Assembly (NCBI GenBank): GCA_002344525.1
Contig: DDTJ01000067.1
Span: 76,048-84,536 of the forward strand
Length of the DNA: 8,489 nucleotides
Direction of reading: 5' to 3'
From: Akkermansiaceae bacterium UBA2367
Lineage (GTDB): Bacteria; Verrucomicrobiota; Verrucomicrobiia; Verrucomicrobiales; DEV007
Shown: positions 1 to 6,505 of the stretch, piece by piece
Numbering within the stretch: position 1 is the first letter of the stretch
Layout: every line of letters starts with the position of its first letter
Program-made: the position numbers and the translations under genes
The notes under the pieces: generated by a model
The model's database searches: none
What the model was told of the DNA's origin: nothing
Seen by the model: only the letters and a program-made list of their open reading frames with translations

Positions 1-40
1 TAGGAGTAAGAGGATGAGGATGAGTAAGGGGACTCCGCCA
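1..40. repeat. Short GA-rich direct repeat at window edge
   Basis: Positions 4-10 and 22-28 both read GAGTAAG, and between them AGGATG occurs twice in tandem (11-16 and 17-22). This looks like one 18-bp unit followed by the start of a second. It lies between the window edge and the stop codon of the hydrolase gene at 41. It may be the end of a longer array lying outside the window, which I cannot see. No hairpin with a T-run is present, so I do not call it a terminator. Confidence 0.4.
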
Positions 41-904
41 TCAAGGTCGCTCCTTTTTCGCCTCCATCACCCGCTTCACAAAAGCCTCGATGAAGGGCGC
101 CGAGGCAGGGCCGATGGAGCCGTGGTCCTTGCCGTGCACTTCGTGGAATTCCGTCAGGGGATGGCCGAGATGCCCCAAGGTCACGGCCATGAGGTCGTTC
201 TCCTCCACCCGGCTTTTGTATTCGATCTTGCGGTCGCCGGTGATCAGGCAGATGGGCGGAAGCTCCTTCGACACATGATACAAGGGGGCGAACTCGTCGA
301 TCAAGGGACGCAGGGCCTCGCCGGTGTCGCCCCGCAGCTTCTTCACATGGAAATGCGTCGTCACCTGCGCGCTCACGGGCAGGATGCCGGCGAACTGGCG
401 GTGCGAGAGTCCCTTGGCCTTCATCCAGCGTTCGTCCATGCCGACCATGGCCGCGAGATAACCCCCTGCGGAATGCCCGGCGATGAAGACTTTGCCGGGA
501 TCGCCGCCATACTCGGCGATGTGCCGGAAGGTCCACGCCGCCACGCTCGCGGCATCGTCGAGGATGTCGGGCAGGATGGCCTCCGGCGAGAGACGGTAGC
601 CAGCTGCGACGAGGGTGATAGACGGATCCTCGATCTTGGGGAAGGCGCGCTTGCCACCCGTCAGCCCTCCGCCGTGGAACCAGATCACTGTCGCGAAGCC
701 TTGCCCTCCCTTCGGATGGCGCAGGTCCAACTGGCAGCGTTCGTGTTTCGACAAGTCGGGCTTGGCCTCGGGATCGGGTCGGTAGGCGATGTTTTTGATT
801 TCCACCGTTTCGGGGGCCGCTTCGTCACGGGCAGACAAAGGGGAGGTCGCGGGACCGCCGAGGACGACGGCCAGGAAGAGGATCGTTGGAAAGCGTATGG
901 TCAT
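41..904 (-). CDS. Secreted alpha/beta hydrolase (esterase/lipase type)
   Basis: A 287-residue serine hydrolase of the alpha/beta fold, close in style to carboxylesterases and acetyl- or feruloyl-esterases. Residues 1-25 form a signal peptide (MTIRFPTILFLAVVLGG, probable cleavage after LSA), so it should act in the periplasm or outside. HGGG at 77-80 is the oxyanion-hole motif. GHSAGG at 143-148 is the nucleophile elbow with Ser145. Asp224 (LITGD) and His261 (GKDHGS) complete the likely triad at the expected spacing, and the length is typical. I chose the ATG at 904 because it begins directly with the signal peptide; an upstream start at 988 in the same frame would add 28 non-signal residues read through the repeat region. 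No Shine-Dalgarno sequence is visible. It is divergent from the acyltransferase at 1126. The substrate cannot be told from sequence, though plant or algal ester side chains are plausible. Confidence 0.9.
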   Translation of the reverse strand: MTIRFPTILFLAVVLGGPATSPLSARDEAAPETVEIKNIAYRPDPEAKPDLSKHERCQLDLRHPKGGQGFATVIWFHGGGLTGGKRAFPKIEDPSITLVAAGYRLSPEAILPDILDDAASVAAWTFRHIAEYGGDPGKVFIAGHSAGGYLAAMVGMDERWMKAKGLSHRQFAGILPVSAQVTTHFHVKKLRGDTGEALRPLIDEFAPLYHVSKELPPICLITGDRKIEYKSRVEENDLMAVTLGHLGHPLTEFHEVHGKDHGSIGPASAPFIEAFVKRVMEAKKERP

Positions 905-967
905 GGGGTGCTCTGCATCGCTGTTTTGGGAATTTTCGGCACTCTGCCTTGAAAAAGAAACGGGGAA

Positions 968-1049
968 CGCAGATTTCCGCAGATGCAACGCGGATTGGCG
1001 CGGATGGAGGTGGGTTTTTCAACGCGAATGTTCGCAAATTTCCGCGAAT
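968..1049. repeat. Seven CGCRRAT heptamers phased at 10-11 bp
   Basis: Seven same-strand heptamers matching CGCRRAT start at 968, 978, 989, 999, 1023, 1033 and 1043 (CGCAGAT twice, CGCGGAT twice, then CGCGAAT, CGCAAAT, CGCGAAT). Spacing is 10-11 bp inside each cluster, with one 24-bp gap between the two clusters. Partial inverted matches are absent apart from ATTCGC at 1066-1071. The array lies in the divergent spacer between the hydrolase and the BioF2-like gene. It resembles dispersed CGCAGAT-type intergenic repeats that I recall from PVC and other environmental bacteria, but I could not check this. It may be a repeat family, a phased protein-binding array, or both. Confidence 0.6.
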
Positions 1050-1070
1050 GGAAGGGGACTGTGCAATTCG

Positions 1071-1125
1071 CTTAGGAAAATCAAATTTTTATGGAAATTA
1101 TGGATTTATGGGTAATTATTAAGAA
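1071..1125 (+). promoter_or_regulatory. AT-rich leader upstream of the BioF2-like gene
   Basis: This 55-bp stretch is strikingly AT-rich beside GC-rich coding DNA and runs up to the ATG at 1126. It contains TTATGG three times (1089-1094, 1098-1103, 1106-1111), spaced 9 and 8 bp apart. No Shine-Dalgarno sequence precedes the start, which reads ATTAAGAAATG. The likely role is a promoter and weakly structured ribosome entry site. I cannot assign clear -35 and -10 boxes. Confidence 0.35.
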
Positions 1126-2265
1126 ATGCCCGGCACACTCCATCTCATCAACGACCTCAAGGCTTTCGAAGCCTGTCGGGACGAGTGGATTTCGTTTTCG
1201 GACAGTTGCCCTCTTGCCGCGCCTTTCTGCGGGCCGCGCGTCTGGATGCCTTGGCTGAAGGCGCATCCCCATTTCGAGCCGGCGGTGTTCGAGTGGAGGA
1301 AGGGGGGCGATCTGCTCGCCCTGATTCCGATGTGCCGGAAGGGGACGAGGCTGGAGATGGCGACCAGCCTCCATCTCGACTATCAGGATGTCGCCGCGAC
1401 CGACCTCGATGCCGCCGTCGCGGCGGTGCGGGCGATCTTGCAGTTTGAAAGCGACGACAGCTCGGCGCTCGTCTTCCCCCAGGTGGCGGCCCGCTCCCGC
1501 CTCGCAGCGGCCCTCGCCTCGCCGGAGCTGGCCGGCTTCTGCCATCAGGAGGGCCGCTTCTGGAGCCGCTGCCCGGTCGCCTCGCTCGACCTCGGCCGGG
1601 ATTCCTTCGACACTGCCCTCCCGGCACGGCAGCGCAAGGACTACCGCAACGCGGGCAACCGCCTCGCGCGGGCCTTCCCGGACCACCATGTCGAGCACCA
1701 CGGCCCCGGCGGCTTCGATCCGGCCTTGCTCGACGACGCGGCCGCCCAGCATCGCGAGAACCAGTATCGCAAGGAGGGCGAATCGGTCTTCGCGAACCCG
1801 GCCTACGCCGCCTTCCTGAAGGAGCAGCTCGCGGCGGGTGCGCCGCTCTGCCTCTCGACGGTGCGCGAAAAGGAAGGGGGGCCGCTCATCGCCTTCAATC
1901 TCGGCTACCTCGGCAGGGCGACTTTCTACTACTACCTCACCTCCTACTCGGGCCAGCACGCGAGCCTCTCGCCGGGGCGCTGGCTGCTGGTCGATTCCCT
2001 GCGCCATTGGTCGGAGCGGATCGAGGGTTCGATCCTCCGCTTCGACATGCTCTGCGGCGAGGAGGATTACAAATTCCGCTGGGCCACCGCCTCGTATCTC
2101 GTCTCCCGGGTCGTGATGATCCCGAGGCGCCTCACCAACCTGCCCCGCATCCTCGCCTACTCCACGGTCTACGGGCTGAAGAACGCGAAGCACCGGCTCC
2201 TCGCCCGGACCGACGGCTCGCGCCGGATCGACGTCGAACCGGAGGATCTCGTCCTGCCCAGTTGA
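1126..2265 (+). CDS. BioF2/FemAB-like GNAT-fold acyltransferase
   Basis: A 379-residue protein of the Acetyltransf_6 type (called BioF2-like or CelD-like), a double-GNAT fold related to FemAB transferases. Such proteins move acyl or aminoacyl groups onto glycans, peptidoglycan precursors or other envelope targets. Visible marks are the N-terminal half with a Trp-rich acceptor-side pattern (WISFSDSCPLAAPF at 21-34, VWMPWLKAHPHF at 39-50, ALIPM at 65-69), RKDYRNAGNRLAR at 170-182 opening the second half, and the hallmark C-terminal stretch SPGRWLLVDSLRHWSE (282-297) followed by FDMLCGEEDYKFRWA (306-320). It is cytoplasmic, with no signal peptide or membrane segment. The ATG at 1126 follows an AT-rich leader without a Shine-Dalgarno sequence. 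It converges on the beta-helix gene with only 46 bp between stops. The family is sure; the substrate is unknown. Confidence 0.88.
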   Translation: MPGTLHLINDLKAFEACRDEWISFSDSCPLAAPFCGPRVWMPWLKAHPHFEPAVFEWRKGGDLLALIPMCRKGTRLEMATSLHLDYQDVAATDLDAAVAAVRAILQFESDDSSALVFPQVAARSRLAAALASPELAGFCHQEGRFWSRCPVASLDLGRDSFDTALPARQRKDYRNAGNRLARAFPDHHVEHHGPGGFDPALLDDAAAQHRENQYRKEGESVFANPAYAAFLKEQLAAGAPLCLSTVREKEGGPLIAFNLGYLGRATFYYYLTSYSGQHASLSPGRWLLVDSLRHWSERIEGSILRFDMLCGEEDYKFRWATASYLVSRVVMIPRRLTNLPRILAYSTVYGLKNAKHRLLARTDGSRRIDVEPEDLVLPS

Positions 2266-2311
2266 GGGACGGCGGGTTTTCCGCGATCACCGAGGAGGGC
2301 CGTGAATGAAA

Positions 2312-3446
2312 TCATCGGCTCCAGATCCGATCTCCGTCGCCGACAGGTTCCGTGCTGACCTTTGGCAGATCGCTCATGGAGGGGATGTCATATCGTTGGT
2401 GGCGCAGCGTCGGAGTGTGTTGATCGTCCCCGCCTTCGACTTCGTAGCGGCGGATCAGATGCCCGCTGTCGTTCGACAGCCAGTTGCGCTCCAGCACGAA
2501 GGTCGGATCGACGCCGCCTGCCCCGGCGAGGTGGACGGAAGCAAAAACAACGGCGCCGTCACTCCAGCTTCCCATGATGACATTGTCCCTGCATAGGACA
2601 TTCATCGGCCCGCCGTTGCGTGTCGCTCCCCAAGCCATTCCCCATCGGCCCGCGCCGCTGATCCGGTTGCGCTCGATGACTACGTCGTGGCATCCGCTGA
2701 TCGTGCCGGCCGGTTCCTCCTCGCCGGAAAACGAATGAATCCCGCTGCCTTGACCTGGCAACTTGATAATCTCGTTGTCAGCGATGTAAACGTCCCTAAC
2801 GGCCGTCGCATAGCGGGTGCCGGACGAGAGATAGATGCCGTGGGTGTGCCACTCGGGATAACGCGGGGCGATGCGGTTGTTCACGATTCTGAATCCGGTG
2901 TTGTTGAATTGCAGCAGAATCGTGGCGGAGCGCCGGGCGTCGCAGACCAGGTCGAGACCGAAGATCTCCACGTCGGACTGCTGGTCGCTGTCGTCGGCGT
3001 CGTCGGTGGTGAAAATGAACAAGCCGGATTCAGGATAGATCGCGCCGGATGCCGGGTATGTGGTCGGTCCGACGAGCCGCGCCCCGCGCGGGGTTTCCGA
3101 CCGGATCGTCACGCCATTTGGGAGTATCTGACCAGCGCTGCGTTTGTAGACGTAGCCGTTCAACTGATGCGTGCCGTCGGCGAAAACGATCTCGCAGTCG
3201 GGCGGGACTTGGGACGCCTTGCCCCGCAGGGATTGCCACGCGGTTTGTTTCGTGAGGCCGTCCGCGTCGTCGCTGCCATGGGTGGGATCGATCCAGCGGC
3301 GGTTCGTGCGCGGAGTGTGCGTGACCGGCTCCCGGACATCCGAATCGCCGGGGAAGGACGAGGGCAGGCTCCTCGGCGGGGAGGCGGAGGCAAAAGGCGA
3401 GGCTGAGCAGGAGCAGGGGGAGTTTCCGCATTGGCGAACGTGCCAT
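2312..3446 (-). CDS. Exported right-handed beta-helix protein, apparently frameshifted
   Basis: Two frames together make one sensible protein of about 377 residues. From the ATG at 3446, the first 32 residues give a signal peptide (MARSPMRKLPLLLLSLAFCL, likely cut after LPA at 22-24). The rest lies in another frame, entered at about 3349 and ending at the TGA at 2312. Dropping one base of the C4 run at 3350-3353 joins them as ALVLP-GDSDVREP. The body opens with WIDPTHGSDDADG (about 51-63), the usual N-terminal motif of secreted parallel beta-helix proteins. It then shows rungs with an xNxI asparagine pattern: FRIVNNRI, VYIADNEI, VVIERNRIS, VLCRDNVI and FVLERNWL. Such proteins bind, cleave or isomerise polysaccharides outside the cell. 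No lyase or hydrolase active site is evident. A TTG start at 3466 keeps the body frame open but gives an implausible N-terminus. The gene follows the acyltransferase by 39 bp. Confidence 0.75.
3350..3353 (-). other. Probable one-base frameshift site (C4 run)
   Basis: On the minus strand the run CCCC (GGGG on the plus strand) lies between CTT and GGCGATTCG. As written, the signal-peptide frame continues into RRFGCPGAGHAH, which is not protein-like. With one C removed it continues as GDSDVREPVTHTP and reaches the conserved WIDP motif. The cause may be a true mutation, strain variation or a sequencing or assembly error. A C4 run is short for programmed slippage. Confidence 0.7.
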
Positions 3447-3485
3447 CTTATCAATGAAACGCCCAAATCGTTTTACAGATGCGGC

Positions 3486-4556
3486 TCAACCCATCGCCGG
3501 CATTTCTGGGGGACGGCGGCGGGTCAGCGGCGATTCGAAACAGCGGTAGACGAACCGCGAGAGCACGAGGATGACGACGAGGCCGACCGCCTTGCTCAGC
3601 AGCTTCACCGCGAAGTGCTCGCGGCATTCCCCGAAGAGCGGGTAGATCGCCATCAGCACCATGTGGTGGCACAGGTAGATGGAGTAGGACCAGAGGCTGA
3701 TGGCGGTGACCGGCCCCCGCAAGCCGGCGAGGGGACGAGGCAACTCCCGCCATTCCGCGAGCAGGGGCATGCAGAGGCTGAAGGCGACGGGCATCGTGAC
3801 GAGGCCGATGCGGAAGAACCACACGTCGTCGGTGAGCGGGCGCAGGGCGAGATGGCAGGCGGCGACGGCGCAGATCAGCGCCCCGCCCACGCCCGCGAGC
3901 GCCGCGCGCACGGGGGGCGTCAGCACCCGCGTCCTCGCGACCACCGCCATCATTACTCCGTAGCCCACCGCGTCGATCCGGGGCAGGGTCATGACGCGGA
4001 CCTGGTCGGACGGCCAGGAGGCGAAGGCGACTTCGCGGAGGACCGCTCCGAGGACAACGAGAAAGGCGAGTGCCGCCGCGAAGGACACGGCGCGGGAGCG
4101 GGCCACGGCCTGCGCCGCGTAGATCAGCAGCGGGAAGACGAGGTAGAAGGCCTCCTCGACGCAGAGCGACCACGAGATGTCGTAGAAGACCTCGTTCGGC
4201 GACATCAGGTTCGGGGCGAAGACGAGGTAGGGGGCGAGTCCCGCCCAGCCCCCTTCGGGCAGTTCGCCGCGGAATCCGTGATGCGCGACCGCGACGAGGA
4301 GGAAGAGGTAGTAGGCGGGCAGGGTCCGCCACCAGCGCCGCTGCCAGAAATTCAGCATCCGGGCGGCGGTCCACGCCCCCTCGCGCGGCACGTTGCGATG
4401 CAGGATCGTGCCGATGAGGAAGCCGCTGAGGGCGAAGAACAACTCGACCCCGTAGATCCCGACCTCGTGTGTCCCTTGGTTCAGGTGGGCGAGCACGACG
4501 AGGGAGATCGCGAAGGCGCGGGCGAGGTCCAGCCCGAAGATTCGCGGGTTCTCCAT
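3486..4556 (-). CDS. Acyltransferase family 3 integral membrane protein (OafA-like)
   Basis: A 356-residue inner-membrane O-acyltransferase of the OafA/NodX type, which moves acetyl or similar acyl groups onto sugars of exported polysaccharide or lipid. Seen in order: FGLDLARAFAISLVVLAH at 7-24, which holds the family Asp10, Arg13 and the essential His24; ELFFALSGFLIGTIL at 38-52; RRWWRTLPAYYLFLL at 73-87; the signature SWSLCVEEAFYLVFPLL at 128-144; and SYSIYLCHHMVLMAIYPL near the end (290-307). About ten hydrophobic segments can be picked out. Length is normal for the single-domain form, with no SGNH domain attached. The ATG at 4556 starts immediately before the first family motif; no Shine-Dalgarno sequence is present. 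It sits 31 bp after the peroxidase gene and 39 bp before the beta-helix gene, so it is probably co-transcribed with both. The acceptor molecule is unknown. Confidence 0.9.
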   Translation of the reverse strand: MENPRIFGLDLARAFAISLVVLAHLNQGTHEVGIYGVELFFALSGFLIGTILHRNVPREGAWTAARMLNFWQRRWWRTLPAYYLFLLVAVAHHGFRGELPEGGWAGLAPYLVFAPNLMSPNEVFYDISWSLCVEEAFYLVFPLLIYAAQAVARSRAVSFAAALAFLVVLGAVLREVAFASWPSDQVRVMTLPRIDAVGYGVMMAVVARTRVLTPPVRAALAGVGGALICAVAACHLALRPLTDDVWFFRIGLVTMPVAFSLCMPLLAEWRELPRPLAGLRGPVTAISLWSYSIYLCHHMVLMAIYPLFGECREHFAVKLLSKAVGLVVILVLSRFVYRCFESPLTRRRPPEMPAMG

Positions 4557-4587
4557 GGATGGCTGCGTCGCGCCGCTTCCGCTTGGC

Positions 4588-5130
4588 TCACTCCTTCAGC
4601 GCCGTCTCGACCGCGGCGACGAGACCGTCGTCATCGGGCTTCGTTCTCGTGCCGAAGCGGCGGATGAGCTTGCCGTCCTTGCCGACGAGGAATTTCTCGA
4701 AGTTCCAGCCGATGTCGCCCTGCTTGTCGGGGTTTTCGGCGGAGGTCAGGTAGACGAAGAGCGGGGCCTTGTCGTCGCCCTTCACCGAGACCTTGGAGAA
4801 CATGGGGAACTCGACGCTGTATTTCGTGGTGCAGAACTCGGCGATCTCCGCCTCGGTACCCGGCTCCTGGCCGCCGAAGTTGTTCGCGGGGAATCCCAGC
4901 ACGACGAGGCCCTGGTCGGCGTATTTCGCGTGGAGCGACTGGAGCGGGTCGTATTGGGGGGTCGCCCCGCACTTCGAGGCGACGTTGACGATGAGGAGGA
5001 CCTTGCCTTTGTAGGAGGAGAGATCGACCTCCTCGCCTTGGATGTTTTTCACCTTGAAGTCGTGGACGGAATCCCCGGCGGCGAGAGGCGCGACGGCGAG
5101 CGAGAGGGCGGCGAAGAGGAGCGTTTTCAT
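4588..5130 (-). CDS. Exported glutathione peroxidase family protein
   Basis: A 180-residue peroxidase of the thioredoxin fold that reduces hydroperoxides. A short signal peptide (MKTLLFAALSLAVAPLAA, cut after residue 18) points to the periplasm or cell surface, unlike the usual cytosolic bacterial form. The catalytic tetrad is visible: peroxidatic Cys54 in NVASKCGATPQY, Gln88 in FPANNFGGQEPG, and Trp142-Asn143 in GWNFEKFLVGKDG. Cys54 is a true cysteine codon with no selenocysteine TGA. Cys100 (EFCTTKYSVEFPMF) sits where thioredoxin-dependent members carry the resolving cysteine, so a thioredoxin-like reductant is more likely than glutathione. GATPQY replaces the commoner GFTPQY or GLTPQY next to the active site. 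The ATG at 5130 is fixed by the signal peptide. It lies 27 bp after the SDR gene and 31 bp before the acyltransferase. Family call is near certain. Confidence 0.92.
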   Translation of the reverse strand: MKTLLFAALSLAVAPLAAGDSVHDFKVKNIQGEEVDLSSYKGKVLLIVNVASKCGATPQYDPLQSLHAKYADQGLVVLGFPANNFGGQEPGTEAEIAEFCTTKYSVEFPMFSKVSVKGDDKAPLFVYLTSAENPDKQGDIGWNFEKFLVGKDGKLIRRFGTRTKPDDDGLVAAVETALKE

Positions 5131-5157
5131 GGGGGGATGTCGGGAGCGGGACGGAGA

Positions 5158-5934
5158 TCAGTTGCGGAGGTTCATGTAGCCCCCGTCGATGTTGAAGGTC
5201 TGCGCGGTGATGTAGGAGGCGTCGTCGCCGCACAGGTAGAGGGCCAGCTTCGCGACCTCGTCGGGGCGGGCCATGCGACCGATGGGCTGGACCTTGGAAA
5301 GCTTCTCGAACATTTCGTCGCGATTGTCGGGATAGTTCTTCGCCAGATAGCCGTCGACGAAGGGCGTGTGGACGCGGGCCGGGCAGATCGCGTTGCAGCG
5401 GATGCCGTGCTGGAGGTAGTCGGCGGCGATGGAGAGGGTCATGGTGTGGACCGCGCCCTTGCTCGCGGAATAGGCGAAGCGGTCCCGCAGCCCGGTGATC
5501 GCGGCGATGCTGGAGAGGTTCAGGACGACGCCTCCGCCACCCTCGACGAGGTGCGGCAGCACCGCCTGGAGGCAGAGGTAGACGCCTTTCACGTTCACCC
5601 GCATGACGCGGTCGAAGTCGCTCTCGCCCGTGCTCGTGGCCGTGCCGATGTGGGCGACCCCGGCGTTGTTCACGAGGATGTCGAGGCGGCCGAAGGCGGC
5701 CTTCGCGCCCTCGACGGCGGCGTTCACGGAGGCGGCGTCGGAGACGTCGCAGCGGAAGAAGGCGGCCTTCCCCCCGGCGGCGTCGATGGCGGAGACGGTC
5801 TCGGCGGCGGAGGCTTCGTCGAGGTCGAGGATGCCGACGGAGGCCCCGGCGGCGGCGAAGGTTTCGGAGATGGCCCGGCCAATGCCCGAGCCTCCCCCGG
5901 TGACAAGGGCGGTTTTGCGATCCAGTGAGGACAT
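5158..5934 (-). CDS. Short-chain dehydrogenase/reductase, possibly sugar-acid type
   Basis: A 258-residue classical SDR. The Rossmann motif TGGGSGIG lies at 12-19, NNAG at 89-92, and the catalytic tetrad is Asn114, Ser142, Tyr155 and Lys159 (YSASK). Asp37 at the end of the second strand (ILDLDE) favours NAD over NADP. The C-terminal half, NAICPARVHTPFVDGYLAKN (181-200) followed by QPIGRM, resembles dehydrogenases I associate with L-fucose or related sugar-acid breakdown, such as 2-keto-3-deoxy-L-fuconate dehydrogenase. That is recall and unverified, so the substrate stays open. It ends in IDGGYMNLRN. I chose the ATG at 5934, which lies 10 codons before the cofactor motif; a TTG at 5970 would add 12 residues of no evident function. 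No Shine-Dalgarno sequence is present. It is the first gene of the four-gene leftward run. Confidence 0.9.
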   Translation of the reverse strand: MSSLDRKTALVTGGGSGIGRAISETFAAAGASVGILDLDEASAAETVSAIDAAGGKAAFFRCDVSDAASVNAAVEGAKAAFGRLDILVNNAGVAHIGTATSTGESDFDRVMRVNVKGVYLCLQAVLPHLVEGGGGVVLNLSSIAAITGLRDRFAYSASKGAVHTMTLSIAADYLQHGIRCNAICPARVHTPFVDGYLAKNYPDNRDEMFEKLSKVQPIGRMARPDEVAKLALYLCGDDASYITAQTFNIDGGYMNLRN

Positions 5935-6107
5935 GGGCGGGATCGTGGACCGTTTCGCCCCGCGCCGCAACGTGGAATTGCATACGTTCTCGCGGAGGGG
6001 AGGGGTTGTGGTGGATGAAAAAGCAACGCTTGGACGTAGAAAATCCCTGTGTGATGTTACGTTCTCAAGTCATCTTTGACCCCGAGGCCCCTCCACCATC
6101 GCATCCC
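5935..6107. promoter_or_regulatory. Divergent promoter region with 9-bp direct repeat
   Basis: This 173-bp spacer separates the starts of the leftward SDR operon and the rightward HicB-like gene, so it should hold both promoters. TACGTTCTC occurs twice in the same direction at 5983-5991 and 6058-6066, 75 bp apart, a possible regulator site. TTGGAC at 6030-6035 resembles a -35 box for the rightward gene, but the sequence 16-17 bp on (around 6053-6058) is a poor -10. No Shine-Dalgarno sequence precedes either start. The promoter role rests on layout more than on motifs. Confidence 0.35.
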
Positions 6108-6380
6108 ATGAAATACACGCTCATCATCGAAAAAGGCAGCGAGGCCTATTGGGGCTATTTCCCCGATTTGCCGGGCTGCACCACGGGCGGCGAGACGATC
6201 GAGGCCGTCGTCGAAAACGCGGGCGAGGCCCTCGCCCTCTACATCGAGGAGTCCGGCTCCGTTCCGCCGCCCCGCCCTCTTCCCGCGATCCTCGCCGATC
6301 CAGAAGTCGCCGGGAATCTGACGGGTACCGAGCTGTTCGCCGCCGTCGAATCCCATGCCGAGCCCGTCGCCGCGTTTTGA
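6108..6380 (+). CDS. Orphan HicB-like protein (type II antitoxin family)
   Basis: A 90-residue protein of the HicB/UPF0150 fold. The N-terminal half is typical: MKYTLIIEKGSEAYWGYFPD, then LPGCTTGGETIEAVVENAGEALALYIEE, a partial RNase-H-like fold that in HicAB pairs caps the HicA toxin. After a proline-rich turn (PPPRPLP at 53-59) the C-terminal third, including LTGTELFAAVESHAEPVAAF, is not a recognisable helix-turn-helix or ribbon-helix-helix, so self-regulation by DNA binding is doubtful. No HicA-like gene (about 60-80 residues with a GSHH motif) is found in the 173 bp before it or the 150 bp after it on either strand. It is therefore an orphan, as is common for this family, and may have a role other than antitoxin. 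The start at 6108 is the first ATG of the conserved fold and has no Shine-Dalgarno sequence. Confidence 0.85.
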   Translation: MKYTLIIEKGSEAYWGYFPDLPGCTTGGETIEAVVENAGEALALYIEESGSVPPPRPLPAILADPEVAGNLTGTELFAAVESHAEPVAAF

Positions 6381-6505
6381 CGCTCTGCACGCCCGTTTCG
6401 CCGAAACCTGCGAGGCGAAGCGCGGACGCGAGAGCGACCCGAACCTTGGCATGGTCAGCAGTCTGCTTGGCGCTTTTTCCCGACAAAAACGCTTTCGCCT
6501 CCGGC

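Noticed and set aside
14..952. A 312-residue plus-strand frame opposite the hydrolase
   Set aside because: It has no recognisable domain, and the minus-strand frame shows a signal peptide and a full Ser-Asp-His triad.
968..1049. A CRISPR-like array reading of the CGCRRAT heptamers
   Set aside because: Repeats are 7 bp with 3-4 bp gaps, far too short for CRISPR repeats and spacers, and no cas gene is present.
1081..2193. A 370-residue minus-strand frame opposite the BioF2-like gene
   Set aside because: It is a shadow frame, and it would run through the AT-rich leader. The plus-strand protein has the family signature.
2266..2311. A possible bidirectional terminator between the convergent stops
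   Set aside because: Only a 4-bp stem (GCGG/CCGC) and a distant ACGGC/GCCGT pair are present, with no T-run on either strand.
3171..4667. A 498-residue plus-strand frame opposite the acyltransferase and peroxidase genes
   Set aside because: It is a shadow frame with low-complexity charged composition and no motifs, while the opposite strand holds well-defined proteins.
4555..5983. Long frames on both strands overlapping the peroxidase and SDR genes (457 residues on plus, 450 residues Arg-rich on minus)
   Set aside because: Both are compositional shadows. The true frames carry complete catalytic tetrads.
6030..6058. A sigma-70-like promoter for the HicB-like gene starting with TTGGAC
   Set aside because: The -10 position (GATGTT) matches the consensus poorly, so no separate promoter is called.
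6397..6419. A TTCGCC/GGCGAA hairpin after the HicB-like gene
   Set aside because: The stem is only 6 bp with an 11-base loop, competes with an overlapping GTTTCG/CGAAAC palindrome, and has no T-run.
6470..6492. An imperfect hairpin (GCG-TTTTT with AAAAA-CGC) before the oxidoreductase gene
   Set aside because: It has one bulged base and a weak A-T core, and no terminal T-run follows. It could be chance, so I did not list it as a feature.
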